In this document: in pieces, positions 7,563 to 16,015 of the stretch
How the letters are laid out: each line of letters begins with the position of its first letter
Position numbering within the stretch: position 1 is the stretch's first letter
From: Pseudorhizobium tarimense
GTDB taxonomy: Bacteria > Pseudomonadota > Alphaproteobacteria > Rhizobiales > Rhizobiaceae
Reading direction: 5' to 3'
DNA: 39,772 nucleotides
NCBI RefSeq assembly: GCF_022968135.1
Contig: NZ_JALJRA010000018.1
Coordinates: 51,387 to 91,158, forward strand
Notes under the pieces: model-generated
Told to the model about the DNA's origin: nothing
Seen by the model: the letters and a program-made list of their open reading frames with translations, nothing else
The model's database searches: none
Translations under genes and position numbers: made by a program

Positions 7563-8190
7563 CTGAAATCTGTCGAGAAATACCCGAAGCTTGGGCAGGA
7601 CCTGTCGCCGCGACGGGAATACGGCCCAAATCGCCAGATCGCGTGGTGAGACACCGTGGATGTGGACTGGTACAAGACTGCCGTTGGCAAGCTCCTCCTT
7701 AACGTCCCAAGCCGAAAGTTGGGCAAGCCCCAAGCCCGATACGCAGGCCGACAGAAAACCATCGACACCGCTCGAAGAGAATCGGCTGCCCACACGAATC
7801 GAGCGCTCTTTCCCGTTCAAAAGGAACTGCCAATGGGTGAAGTTCGTGAACGTCAGGCATTCATGATGTTCGAGATCGTCGATGGTCTCGGGTGTTCCAT
7901 TTCTTTCGAGATAAGATGGCGCGGCATAGATCAGCTTGGGATTGTCCACGAGCCGCCGTGCGATCAGCCCAGAATCTTTCAGCGGCGCGATTCTGATAGC
8001 AAGATCGACCCCTGAGGCAACGATATCGACTATCGAATCATTGAGATCGAGGTCGATCTTCAGCCCAGGATTCTCGTGAAGCAGATCGCCGATGATCGGC
8101 ATGATGCGCTTCCGCCCCAATCGTCCCATGGGTCGCTCCGTTGGCAGCCGGGAAGTAGGGCAAAACCTCCCGAAGATCATGGGGGCAGGC
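7548..8190 (-). pseudogene. LysR-family regulator lacking its DNA-binding domain
   Basis: The frame encodes only the periplasmic-binding-protein-like effector domain: MGRLGRKRIMPIIGDLLHEN, DLNDSIVDIVASGVDLAIRI, and the C-terminal LPKLRVFLDRFQRSLV. The expected N-terminal winged HTH (about 90 residues) is absent, and sequence upstream of about 8190 has no LysR similarity that I can see. Its 3' end abuts or overlaps the GST remnant, so both may have been trimmed by one deletion event. It is not the missing C-terminus of the LysR at 3489-4127, because the substrate-binding domains overlap in content. Confidence 0.7.
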
Positions 8191-8244
8191 GCGTGTTTGG
8201 TGAATCGAGAATTAATACGACCGGCATGAGAGCGTTCGGCAGCC

Positions 8245-8547
8245 TTAGCCGCACCTGGCCGATACAACCCGGCCGGACACTGGATCCGTCTCGATCGTCA
8301 CCCGATCTTCTCTGAAGTCTTGCGTCACCGGCTGTCCCGGCTCGATCTGACGAACGGTCCTCGAGTTCGTCAGTTGCATCGCCTCCGCGTCCGTCGGCTT
8401 TGCCTTGCCTACCAGGCTTTGGGCGGCCTCAGCGTTGCATGGTCCAATGGCCGGCGCTGTCGAGACAGTTTCGGCGCTGCACGAGGCCAGGATGACTGAA
8501 CCGCATCCAGCAAGAAGGATGGAAATGAGCTTGCTTCCTTTGAACAT
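8245..8547 (-). CDS. I78-family peptidase inhibitor lipoprotein
   Basis: 100 aa. A lipoprotein signal peptide ends in the lipobox LASC, giving Cys at about residue 23. The mature part matches the I78 (potato-inhibitor-like) family of bacterial serine-protease inhibitors: CNAEAAQSLVGKAKPTDAEA, RQIEPGQPVTQDFREDRVTI and a terminal VVSARCG, with two conserved Cys likely disulphide-bonded. It probably acts in the periplasm against exogenous or own proteases. The gene lies 26 bp downstream of the SOSRAP remnant on the same strand. Confidence 0.85.
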   Translation of the reverse strand: MFKGSKLISILLAGCGSVILASCSAETVSTAPAIGPCNAEAAQSLVGKAKPTDAEAMQLTNSRTVRQIEPGQPVTQDFREDRVTIETDPVSGRVVSARCG

Positions 8548-8573
8548 CGAAAGTCTCCTTCAGGAATGGTCGC

Positions 8574-9149
8574 CTATAGGGAGTTGAGAATAGGCTTTTT
8601 CGTGTCGGTCCCGTCATACCGAGACGAATTCACCTCCCGGCCGACCCGGTGAAATTCAAGCTGACTATCGATCTCATTCTCGATCAGAAACGCCTTAGCG
8701 TCCGCCCCCTGAACGGACGGATCCAGCCAAGCCTCATAGGCGGCCGGATCCAGCATGATGGGCATTCTCGTGTGGATGTGAGCAATATGTTCAACAGCCG
8801 GCCCGGTGATGATCGTGCAGCTGGTGATGCCTAGCTTGTCGTTGTGCACCCACAGACCGGCAAAGGAGAACGGCTTGCCCTCCGGAAGCTGCAACAGCCA
8901 TGGGTCCTTCTTGCCGTCCTCGGCGCTGGTCGTCCATTCAAAGTAGCCGTCGGCCGGGATCAGGCAGCGCTTGGACTTGAACGACTCCCGGAATGCTCCT
9001 GACGTGTCGACGGTTTCGATCCTGGCATTGAACATTGCCGCCTTCGGAAGCTCCTTGGCAAAGAACGGCACGAGCCACCATCGACCGTAGTCGATTTCTA
9101 GCTCGCCGGCCTTATCCTTATGGGCGAAATGGACGCTCTGTGTCGGCGT
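8574..9149 (-). pseudogene. SOS-response-associated peptidase (SOSRAP/YedK/HMCES-like), 5'-truncated
   Basis: The frame is open from about 9165 and contains the family core: PTQSVHFAHKD, YGRWWLVPFFAKELP, MFNARIETVDTSGAFRESFK, KRCLIPADGYFEW and HTRMPIMLD. The conserved Glu of the YFEW motif and the His of HTRMP remain. The N-terminus with catalytic Cys2 (normally MCGR) is missing; about 35 residues were replaced by a transposase fragment reading on the opposite strand. The first in-frame start is GTG 9071, which would produce a protein without the Cys needed for abasic-site crosslinking. Treat as non-functional unless shown otherwise. Confidence 0.75.
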
Positions 9150-9260
9150 CGACCCATTGGACTGGCTCTACCAAACCTTGAAACGCATCGCAGAAGGTGG
9201 CCCGTCTCCGAGCTCGAAGCGCTGATGCCATGGAACTTCACGCCTGACGCCATCAGCTAA
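9145..9260 (+). mobile_element. IS66-family transposase C-terminal remnant
   Basis: On the plus strand 9145 onward reads GVDPLDWLYQTLKRIAEGG. After one missing base it continues as VSELEALMPWNFTPDAIS, with a TAA at 9258-9260. This is the typical C-terminal tail of IS66 TnpC proteins (LNGVDP..., ...LMPWNF...). Only the last about 38 codons remain, abutting the truncated SOSRAP gene. Confidence 0.6.
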
Positions 9261-9408
9261 CCGCTTACCCACGAATCGGCCTGAACGAGGATAAGCAAGC
9301 TCAGGCCAAGGATGATCAGCAGCATGGTAATCCCCGCTTGCGGTGAGGCATCACTGGTGGCAGTCGCAGTCTTGGACGCGAGACCGCCTGCAGCCGCATC
9401 ACAGACCT

Positions 9409-10389
9409 TTAGTTGATGAACTCGACGGTGACGCCGGGATCAACCATGGCTCCCAGTTCTTCTGCATCCCAGTTGGTCAGGCGTACGCAGCCATGTGAGC
9501 CCACCTTGTCGATCAGCGCCGGCTCCGGCGTGCCGTGGATACCATAGGTCGGCTCCGACAGATCGATCCAGACGGAGCCGACGGGATTGTTGGGGCCGCC
9601 GGCGATTTCCAGCACCTCGGTGTTGTCATCCTGCTGGAAGTTAAGGTCCGGATTGTAGGTATAAGTCGGCATCGGCGCGACACCTTTGACCTCATGGGTA
9701 CCGGAGGGGGCGGGATTCTCCTCGCTGCCGATCGTGGCAGGATAGACCGCGAGTAGCGTGTCGTCCCCGGAAAAGGCGCGAACCTGCGCGGCCTTCCGGC
9801 CAACCTCGATGCGGGCCACCTTGCCTTCCACCGGATCGCCCGGATCAGCGACCGACACGGTCTCGCCAACAGCAAAATCGGAACCTGGATTGAGAGCGCT
9901 CAGAAGGTCTTCGTCCATGTGGAACCGCTCCGCCAGGCGTTCGGCTGTGCTTGTGTAGCCAAGTTTTCCCATCTCGACCATTTTGGCATAGTCCTCGGGA
10001 ATGCTGTCGGCCAGACCTTGGCCGTCCTCCGGCGTGATCTTGTAGTCGCGCAAGACAGGGACATCGCTCTTCAGCCGGTTCAGGACCTCGGCATCCAGAT
10101 CGCCGTCGGCATCAAGGCCCTGCAGTGTCTCGAACCCGAAGACCGCCTTGCTGACATTCTCGCCGTAGAACCCATCTATGACGCCGGGCGACGCGCCGGC
10201 ACGATCGAGAAGGATCTGGAGATGAACAATGGCCGGGTCCGGTTCTACCGCCGTCTCATCGGGACGCGTTTGAGGGATTGATGAGAGCGAGGCACCTGTA
10301 ACGGCGTCCGACTGGATCTCGGCCGCATGGGCGCCACCGGCTAGTAGGGTCGCGGCAAGGGAAGCCGCTGTCAGGATAATGTTCTTCAT
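9409..10389 (-). CDS. L,D-transpeptidase (YkuD) with N-terminal peptidoglycan-binding domain
   Basis: About 326 aa from ATG 10389; TTG at 10398 with a nearby GAGG is a possible alternative. The signal peptide (MKNIILTAASLAATLLAGGA) is followed by a PG_binding_1-like domain at about residues 50-110 (LDRAGASPGVIDGFYGENVS). A LysM-like segment lies at about 150-190 (ERFHMDEDLLSALNPG), and the YkuD catalytic domain runs from about 195 to 326. The catalytic signature YGIHGTPEP ... SHGCVRLTN is complete, with Cys at about residue 301. It forms 3-3 peptidoglycan crosslinks or attaches proteins to peptidoglycan in the periplasm. It probably shares a transcript with the MscS-type gene upstream. Confidence 0.92.
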   Translation of the reverse strand: MKNIILTAASLAATLLAGGAHAAEIQSDAVTGASLSSIPQTRPDETAVEPDPAIVHLQILLDRAGASPGVIDGFYGENVSKAVFGFETLQGLDADGDLDAEVLNRLKSDVPVLRDYKITPEDGQGLADSIPEDYAKMVEMGKLGYTSTAERLAERFHMDEDLLSALNPGSDFAVGETVSVADPGDPVEGKVARIEVGRKAAQVRAFSGDDTLLAVYPATIGSEENPAPSGTHEVKGVAPMPTYTYNPDLNFQQDDNTEVLEIAGGPNNPVGSVWIDLSEPTYGIHGTPEPALIDKVGSHGCVRLTNWDAEELGAMVDPGVTVEFIN

Positions 10390-10404
10390 GAACAGCAAAT
10401 GGCC

Positions 10405-10722
10405 TCAGAGGCAACTTGTTCCCGTCGCATCAGCAGGCAAGGCTTCGCCCTGCTGAGGTGAGCAGTGTCGTGTGCCGTAAGTGTCGGGCAAGCTTGTCGC
10501 CCCGCCAGCTGTGGTCGCAGGATGACCAGTCATAGCTGCGCCGATATCCTTTGGTTGAAAGTTGCTATTCACGTTGACGACAGCGATGCTCGGGAAGGAC
10601 GCGGGCGCATGAAGCCCCGTTTGCCCATCAATCATCGTCAAGTCGCTTGGGTTGCTTTCAGCATCTGCTGGTCCAGGAACTGTGGTGGCGACCTGTGCGC
10701 CTGAGCCTGGTATGACGGGCAT
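10405..10722 (-). CDS. Small hypothetical protein between MscS and L,D-transpeptidase genes
   Basis: 105 aa, rich in Pro, Ala, Thr and Gly, with no signal peptide, membrane segment or known motif. It fits neatly between the flanking genes (10 bp after the MscS stop, about 15 bp before the transpeptidase ATG), which supports a real gene. The ribosome site is weak and the composition is low-complexity, so it may be spurious. Confidence 0.35.
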   Translation of the reverse strand: MPVIPGSGAQVATTVPGPADAESNPSDLTMIDGQTGLHAPASFPSIAVVNVNSNFQPKDIGAAMTGHPATTAGGATSLPDTYGTRHCSPQQGEALPADATGTSCL

Positions 10723-10732
10723 CTAGTAGATC

Positions 10733-12145
10733 TCAAGATTTTAGGAGGTTTTCTGACGCCTCGAGCACCTCACCTTGTGAATGTCCTCGGACTTGGTCGG
10801 TCTCGTTTATCAGTTCGCCCTCCCCAGCAGTGGCGTCCGAGGTTTCGTTCACCGCAGCGCTCTCGTCTGGCAGATTTTGAATCTGAGGGGGCTGCGGCGC
10901 TTCCGCCATGTGGACAACGGGGACACCCTTAGGGAAGACCACCTCGCGGGCTGGGTCGGGCAGCTCAATCCCCGCATCCAGCAAAGCGTTCTTCGTCAAC
11001 CGCAGCAGTGCCGAATTCGTCTTTGCAGGGGAATAGGTGCGGCTATTGAACCAATAGCTGACGCGCAAGTTGACCGCCGCCGCTCCGAGCTCGTCCACCA
11101 GCACCAATGGCTCCGGCTGATCCAGCACAGCCGGGTGTTGTTTCAGTATCTCAGAAATCAGTGACTGGGCCTGGGCTACCGAAGAATCATAGCCGATGCC
11201 CACGGTGTATTGGGCGCGCCTGGTCGGCGTGCTGGAATAGTTTCTGATCGTGCTCTTGAAAACTGTGGCGTTGGGAATCTGCACATGATTGCCATCCAGC
11301 GTGAGGAGGACCGTGCTGCGGGTGTTGAGGTTCTGGACAATGCCGGTCTCCCCCGCCACCTCGATGAGGTCTCCCATGCTGAACGGGTTGCGAACGCTGA
11401 GCAGCAGACTTGCCAGAAAGTTCTCGGCGATGTCGCGGAACGCGAAACCAACAATGATGCCCGCGAGGCCGGTGCCCCCAAGTACCGTCACCGCCAGCCG
11501 CGTCAGCCCCGCCACCTGGAGCACGAAGTAGATGCCAAGAAGGAGAACAGGTATCGAAATCGCTCGCACGACGACGCTGCGCAGTAGCGGAGATGGTATG
11601 CGCCGCTCCAACAGCCGTCTAGCCGCTGCAGCGACCATTGCAGCTGCGCCCCACGTGGCCGCGAGTATGGCGATTGCCAGAACTACAAGCGGCAGCGTCT
11701 GGCCCACCCGACGTGAAAGCCGCTCGATTTCAATTGCGGCTCGATCAAACGTTGTCGCAAAATCGGCGCTGAGCTCGAGCCGGTTGACGACCGCGATGCT
11801 CCCCTGCATCTTCTCGGCGACCTCCGTCGCCCAGCTTCTGTGTTCAGCAGTGTCGCTAACGCCGTCTATCGACACGACTCCTTGCTCCACATTTACCTGT
11901 ACGGTTTCATACCAGCCAGTTGCGGTCAGGATGGCGGAAAGGCGGTTCGCAAGAGCTTGATCTGGTACGGCCGCATCGATTGGCACGGTGCTGCTGCCTG
12001 CAGGCCGATCCGATCCACCGTTGCCGCTCGCAGGAGGAGGTTCTTGTGCGCTCAGGGTAGTCATGCTCAAATGGGAGCACAGGAGAGCCAAGCCAAAAGC
12101 TCTGTTGGCTTTGTTGAAGATGATCCTCGGTGAACGTCTAGGCAT
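10733..12145 (-). CDS. BON-domain MscS-type mechanosensitive channel
   Basis: About 470 aa from ATG 12145; the frame also opens from TTG 12190. The signal-peptide-like N-terminus (RAFGLALLCSHLSMTTLSAQ) leads to a periplasmic BON domain at about residues 60-130 (VNVEQGVVSIDGVSDTAEHR). Three membrane helices follow at about 155-255. The third is the pore-lining MscS TM3 type (GTGLAGIIVGFAFRDIAENF), followed by the beta domain motif RNPFSMGDLIEVAGETGIVQ. The C-terminal tail is long and acidic, ending ENLLKS. Expected to release solutes under hypo-osmotic shock; the BON domain may link the channel to the outer membrane or periplasmic lipids. Confidence 0.9.
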   Translation of the reverse strand: MPRRSPRIIFNKANRAFGLALLCSHLSMTTLSAQEPPPASGNGGSDRPAGSSTVPIDAAVPDQALANRLSAILTATGWYETVQVNVEQGVVSIDGVSDTAEHRSWATEVAEKMQGSIAVVNRLELSADFATTFDRAAIEIERLSRRVGQTLPLVVLAIAILAATWGAAAMVAAAARRLLERRIPSPLLRSVVVRAISIPVLLLGIYFVLQVAGLTRLAVTVLGGTGLAGIIVGFAFRDIAENFLASLLLSVRNPFSMGDLIEVAGETGIVQNLNTRSTVLLTLDGNHVQIPNATVFKSTIRNYSSTPTRRAQYTVGIGYDSSVAQAQSLISEILKQHPAVLDQPEPLVLVDELGAAAVNLRVSYWFNSRTYSPAKTNSALLRLTKNALLDAGIELPDPAREVVFPKGVPVVHMAEAPQPPQIQNLPDESAAVNETSDATAGEGELINETDQVRGHSQGEVLEASENLLKS

Positions 12146-12235
12146 CTCCCCAAATGCGGTAACGCCAACTATCGTTCCAGCCCTTTCCAAACGCGTCCCA
12201 GGTACGCCAGTATCCTGAACGGTGCAATCACCAGC

Positions 12236-13219
12236 CTACAGCCAGCCGCGGCGCTTGAAGTAGAGAAACGGCATGATTGCTGAAAAGATCATCAGCCCAA
12301 TCGCCCACGGGTAGCCAAATCGCCAACCCAGCTCAGGCATATGTTCAAAGTTCATCCCATAGATTGACGCGACCAGTGTCGGCGGCAGGAAAACGACGGC
12401 CGCAACAGAGAATATCTTTATAATTTGGTTCTGCTCAAGGTTGATCAGGCCGAGAATCGCGTCCAGCAGGAAGTTGATTTTCCCCGCGAGAAACTTCGAG
12501 TGTTCTCCTAGGGAGGTCACGTCCCGCTGAATCAGTTTCACCCTCTGGCGTGACTCGTTCCTTGCGCGTCCGTTCGTTCCTTCGGCGGCCGCGTGGTAGG
12601 CCACCAGTCGCGATATACTGACCAAGCTTTCTTGCACGAGTGAGAGATAGTCATTTTTCCGACCAATCTGCTCAATGAGGCCTTCGAGGTTGCGGGCGTT
12701 CTTCTTGGCGTTGGAGGACTTGTTTCTAAAGACTTGGCTTGAGAAGGTCTCAATCTCGTCACCGACCCTCTCGAGCGCATCCGCCAGCCTGTCAGTCAGC
12801 GCCTCCAGTAATCCGAGCATGACGAGTTCACCCGTTCCTCCGATGGACGCTGCCGTCGGTTTTTGGGATCGGCTCACGAAGAGTTGGAATGGCGTCGGGT
12901 CCTCGTATCTAACGGTAACGAGGACCTCGTCCTTCAAGATGAAGGTTATCGGTGTCTTGTTGGGCTTGTCATCACCCAGTGCCGTAAGGGCGATGATCGT
13001 CATGAACCGAGCCCTATCCTCCTGATAGAGCCGCGCCGACAATTCAATTTCATCCATTTCCTCGCGCGTCGGGATGCTGATGCCAAGAAGCTTCTCCACC
13101 TCCTGGTCTTCCGCCGGAGTTGGGGAAAGCAAATCCAGCCAGATACGTTTTCCTACGGCACCTGACGGCTGGCTGATCTTGTGGAGGCGACCATCTAGGA
13201 ACTCGTAGGCGATCAACAT
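12236..13219 (-). CDS. CorA-family divalent cation transporter
   Basis: 327 aa, the usual length. A cytoplasmic alpha/beta and long-helix domain (residues 1-265) precedes two C-terminal membrane helices. The first ends in the selectivity motif YGMNFEHMPEL at about residue 287, and the second (YPWAIGLMIFSAIMPFLYFK) ends in a basic tail. The family forms inner-membrane pentamers importing Mg2+, Co2+ or Ni2+; some members export. It stands alone on the minus strand behind the MscS-type gene, with about 90 bp between. No Mg2+ riboswitch was recognised upstream. Confidence 0.92.
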   Translation of the reverse strand: MLIAYEFLDGRLHKISQPSGAVGKRIWLDLLSPTPAEDQEVEKLLGISIPTREEMDEIELSARLYQEDRARFMTIIALTALGDDKPNKTPITFILKDEVLVTVRYEDPTPFQLFVSRSQKPTAASIGGTGELVMLGLLEALTDRLADALERVGDEIETFSSQVFRNKSSNAKKNARNLEGLIEQIGRKNDYLSLVQESLVSISRLVAYHAAAEGTNGRARNESRQRVKLIQRDVTSLGEHSKFLAGKINFLLDAILGLINLEQNQIIKIFSVAAVVFLPPTLVASIYGMNFEHMPELGWRFGYPWAIGLMIFSAIMPFLYFKRRGWL

Positions 13220-13444
13220 ACAGGTGAATCCGCTTTGGTAGGTAATGAAGAGTCTGCAGGACCCAGATGGTTGCGGTGCGCCACGAACGCCAGATGCCTA
13301 TGATCCTGTGCAAACTAAGGCTGGGCCCGATGATCAGGCAGTGCGGCAATTGGAAAGCAAGCGGCCGCGCGTGCAACGAAGAGGCCGGCAGGAGCCAGTA
13401 GTTCTGAAATCAGCTCCAGCGCGTCTTCAGAGACAACCCAGCTG

Positions 13445-13648
13445 CTAGAGAACGGTAACGTTCTCTGCCTTGGACTTGCCGGTCTTACGGTCTTGACCGA
13501 CATCATAGCTGACCTTCTGGCCGTCCTGAAGCGAGTCCCCGTATGCAACTGCCGATATATGGACGAATACATCGGGGCCGCCATTGTCCGGCGTGATGAA
13601 GCCGAAGCCCTTATCCTGAGCGAAAAACTTTACAGTACCAGTTGCCAT
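13445..13648 (-). CDS. Cold-shock protein (CspA family)
   Basis: 67 aa from the ATG giving MATGTVKFF; longer frames upstream are not supported. It contains both RNA-binding motifs, RNP1 (KGFGFI) and RNP2 (VFVHIS), in a single OB-fold cold-shock domain. Binds single-stranded RNA/DNA as a chaperone in the cytoplasm. Regulation is commonly through a long 5' UTR; about 170 bp lie between this start and the next hairpin upstream. Confidence 0.95.
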   Translation of the reverse strand: MATGTVKFFAQDKGFGFITPDNGGPDVFVHISAVAYGDSLQDGQKVSYDVGQDRKTGKSKAENVTVL

Positions 13649-13823
13649 GCCATCCTCGCTGGTTGCTTTTGACGATCCTCGCATAGCGGTCATCGCATGA
13701 GACCACGAGTCTGACAATTGGCAAGCCGCAGTGCGCAAAGCAATGGTCGAGGCAGTCTGCTTCCTCAGACCTCTGCTCCTACGGGAGCAGCAGCGTCAAA
13801 ACGTTCTAGAGCCTGGAGCCGAG

Positions 13824-13849
13824 GAAAGGCGGCATGGAAGCCGCCTTTC
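13824..13849 (-). terminator. Strong hairpin downstream of PRC-barrel gene
   Basis: GAAAGGCGGC and GCCGCCTTTC form a perfect 10-bp stem around the 6-nt loop ATGGAA. It starts 21 bp after the stop of the minus-strand PRC-barrel gene (13871). No long U tract follows, but the stem ends in A/T pairs. Probable transcription terminator isolating the cold-shock gene. Confidence 0.65.
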
Positions 13850-13870
13850 GCAGATGCGGCTAGCGTATGC

Positions 13871-14497
13871 TTAACGTGCTCCGAGGGTGATCGGATGCTC
13901 ATCGGGGAGCGCCTCGTAGCGATCGCTGTCGAAGTTTGCCATACCATCAATCTTGCGCTCGGTGACGTTTGGTGCCTGAAGCGTTTCCTGATCGGTTACG
14001 TGAAGGGCTGACAGCGGGACAGCAGCGCGATTTTCGCCGAGGCCCAAGAACCCGCCAGATGTTACCACTGCATAGAGCCGGTTGTTGACGTTGACGACCT
14101 CCTCAATGTCGCCAAGGTCATTGCCGTCGGCACCAACGATGTCATAGTCCCTGATGTCGGCGACAGTCAGTGAGACTTCACTGGATGAACCGGCAGCAAC
14201 GGCTGTGTTGGCGTCGTCACGCGACCCGCCCTGAGGAATCGCTGCTGTATTCTGGCGATCCACCTCCTCGGACTCGTTCTGTGCCTGACGGTTCTCAGCC
14301 TGCTTGTTCCGGTTCTCGGCCTGCTGCTTATTCTGTTCGAAACGGATCTCCGGTTCACCTTCGGCGCGATTCACCCGCACTTGTGCCTCTTCGGCTGTGT
14401 AGCGGATATTCGGTTCCTGCTCGGACTGCTGCATCCGCACTACCGGTTCACCCGATCGCTGCACCTGCACGTTGGCCTGCTCCTGGTCTTCCTGCAT
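13871..14497 (-). CDS. PRC-barrel domain protein, 5' end replaced
   Basis: 208 aa from the first in-frame ATG (14497). The N-terminal half is a repetitive Gln/Glu/Arg/Val-rich region with QPQVRV- and EPEIRF-type short repeats, then an Asn/Gln/Glu coiled segment. A C-terminal PRC-barrel follows at about residues 110-180 (RDYDIVGADGNDLGDIEEVV, NNRLYAVVTSGGFLGLGENR). Related rhizobial proteins usually begin with a signal peptide before such QPxVxV repeats. Here the repeats stay open upstream to about 14604 but meet unrelated DNA (a 23-codon enolase-superfamily start) instead of a signal peptide. Export is therefore doubtful and the gene is probably 5'-truncated. Confidence 0.7.
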   Translation of the reverse strand: MQEDQEQANVQVQRSGEPVVRMQQSEQEPNIRYTAEEAQVRVNRAEGEPEIRFEQNKQQAENRNKQAENRQAQNESEEVDRQNTAAIPQGGSRDDANTAVAAGSSSEVSLTVADIRDYDIVGADGNDLGDIEEVVNVNNRLYAVVTSGGFLGLGENRAAVPLSALHVTDQETLQAPNVTERKIDGMANFDSDRYEALPDEHPITLGAR

Positions 14498-14579
14498 TCG
14501 AACCTGCGGCTGGCTCTCGCTGACGCGGACCTGAGGCTGGCCCTGCTCGACCTGAACCTGCGGCTGCGTCTGGCTGACG

Positions 14580-14651
14580 TTAACCTCCCCGGAAAGGTCC
14601 TCCCTTCACTGGCAACTCGAACTTGAAGATCTCGATCTTGGCGATTTTCAT
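14580..14651 (-). pseudogene. N-terminal fragment of an enolase-superfamily (mandelate racemase/MLE) gene
   Basis: ATG 14651 is preceded by a good GGAGGG ribosome site. The 23-codon frame starts MKIAKIEIFKFELPVKGGPF and then hits a TAA. This matches the first beta strand and loop of mandelate-racemase/muconate-lactonising-enzyme proteins such as hydroxyproline-betaine or proline-derivative dehydratases. The rest of the gene is missing, replaced by the PRC-barrel repeat region in another frame. The identification rests on about 20 residues. Confidence 0.5.
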
Positions 14652-14845
14652 GTGCCCTCCTTATGCGGCTCCAGCATCCTAGCTCATCCGGCGGCCTCTG
14701 GCCGATCCGCATGGTCAGGAAGCGGCTCCATACCGGTCACTCAGTGCGAGCAAGTCGGATATTCGCTTATGAGTTATTTCAGACCGATAGCTCTCGCAAT
14801 CACAGGGTCACCGGTCGGATCGGTTCAAGGCGAAGGCGCGTATCG

Positions 14846-15082
14846 CTACGGCAGCTTTGCGCCTCGACATCGGAAATAGAGACCGTCGTCGCTTCTGCCT
14901 GAAGCGGAGATCGTCTTGGGCAGTGGCGTCACATCGTCTGTGCGCCAAGACCGGTTATCAAGCACTATTTCAGCCGTATCAGGAGCCAACCCCTTGAGGA
15001 GTGTGCGTGGCGTCCGCTGTGGTAAGACGCGGGCAAGTTTATCCGCACCAAATGGTCGCCTTAACTTGCGATACTTCGAGCT
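14846..15082 (-). other. Open 78-codon frame without start codon; possible gene remnant
   Basis: On the minus strand a frame stays open from a TGA just above 15082 to a TAG at 14846-14848. It includes RTLLKGLAPDTAEIVLDNRS and ends LYFRCRGAKLP. It has no ATG or plausible GTG near its 5' end and I recognise no family. The composition looks protein-like, so it may be a fragment of a former gene. The rest of 14652-15162 shows nothing I can support. Confidence 0.25.
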
Positions 15083-15162
15083 TCAACCTGCGGGAGAAAG
15101 GCAGGAGCTGGAGGTTTGATCGGTGGCGTTACCTCCTGCCCATAGGATCACCCGCCGCCGGT

Positions 15163-15655
15163 CTAATGTGTCGCATCAGTCGGCGCCGGGTGCCCCACGG
15201 GCGCCCGGAGGTCGTGGGCGTCAGGAGCAGGCGGATTTCGCTCCAGATCGAAGATCAGGGTCTTCATTTCCGCTATCTCCCCAACCTGCGCCTCGATAGT
15301 CTGATCAGCCAGTTTGCGAACGAGCGGATTTTTGATGTGTGCCCGCTCACTCGTCATGAGCGCGATCGAATGGTGTGGGATCATTGCCTTCATGTAGCTA
15401 ACGTCGCCCACTGTTTGCTGGCTACGAGCGAGCCAGAGACTACCCGCAAAGAGGACGACGCTCGCAACGACTATAGCGCCGTTCGCTATCTTGTTCTTGT
15501 ACATACCCAGCATGAACAGGAGCATGATGAAGGCCATCGCTGCTCCCATGACGAGGGTCCATCCAGATTCGGGTATGGCTGTAGAAGACGTGCTCAAACG
15601 CGTAGGTGTTCAGGTACATCAGTCCGAACATCACCAAGGTAGACACAGCGATCAT
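15163..15655 (-). pseudogene. DUF305 membrane protein, frameshifted
   Basis: The first part (from ATG 15655, MIAVSTLVMFGLMYLNTYAF) encodes a first membrane helix. It is out of frame with the second part (TLVMGAAMAFIMLLFMLGMY, then DUF305 motifs YMKAMIPHHSIALMTSERAH and EIAEMK) ending at 15163. One extra base near 15555, in a GGATGGACC context, explains the shift. DUF305 proteins are four-helix, often metal-stress-linked, with paired His as in IPHHS. The 144-aa frame from 15597 could be translated alone with one membrane helix. Confidence 0.75.
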
Positions 15656-16015
15656 CGCGCCGAAGCGGCCGTAACCACTTCCTGCTAGGATTGCCCGCCA
15701 CGCCTTTTCTCAGATCGGAGCTTGTTTGCGAGCGCCTTCCACAGACACCGGATGCTCGCTCGGACCGCTGGCAAGTGGGCCTCCTCGGCGTTGCAGGTGT
15801 GCAACACAAGATACGGAACCTATGCCGAAGACCGACAGTATCCCACCAAATCGCACCTAACCCGAGTTTCCTGAAAAACAGCAGAGCATTCTGAAAGACA
15901 GGTTTTTCGTGCTGTGCGTCTCATGCGGGCGGTTGGGTTCGTGCCTGCTGCGCCGCGTGAGTGATTTGAACCTCAGCTGCGACAGATTGGCCGAAGACTG
16001 TTGAGGGGACTTCGC
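15656..16015. other. Upstream region of DUF11/beta-barrel operon
   Basis: 360 bp with no recognised gene. It should contain the promoter for the 7.7-kb operon starting at 16016. A GTTGCA-GGTG-TGCAAC inverted repeat lies at 15791-15806, about 210 bp upstream of the start. Confidence 0.4.
15791..15806. promoter_or_regulatory. GTTGCA-N4-TGCAAC inverted repeat upstream of DUF11 operon
   Basis: Perfect 6-bp arms with the GGTG spacer. The core GTTGC/GCAAC is shared with the two inverted repeats at 1225-1273 upstream of the other DUF11 gene. Possible common operator; chance is not excluded. Confidence 0.3.

Noticed and set aside
3489..8190. Possibility that the two LysR pieces (3489-4127 and 7548-8190) are halves of one split gene.
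   Set aside because: The first already contains the start of the effector domain that the second also encodes, with different sequence, so they are two separate genes.
9258..9410. Minus-strand frame ending MLLIILGLSLLILVQADSWV, like a small membrane peptide, just after the L,D-transpeptidase stop.
   Set aside because: The open frame has no ATG before the hydrophobic segment, and from its internal ATG it would be only about 22 codons. Too little to call a gene.
16001..16015. TTG start five codons upstream of the DUF11 operon ATG.
   Set aside because: The GAGGGG ribosome site overlaps that TTG and is correctly spaced for ATG 16016 instead.
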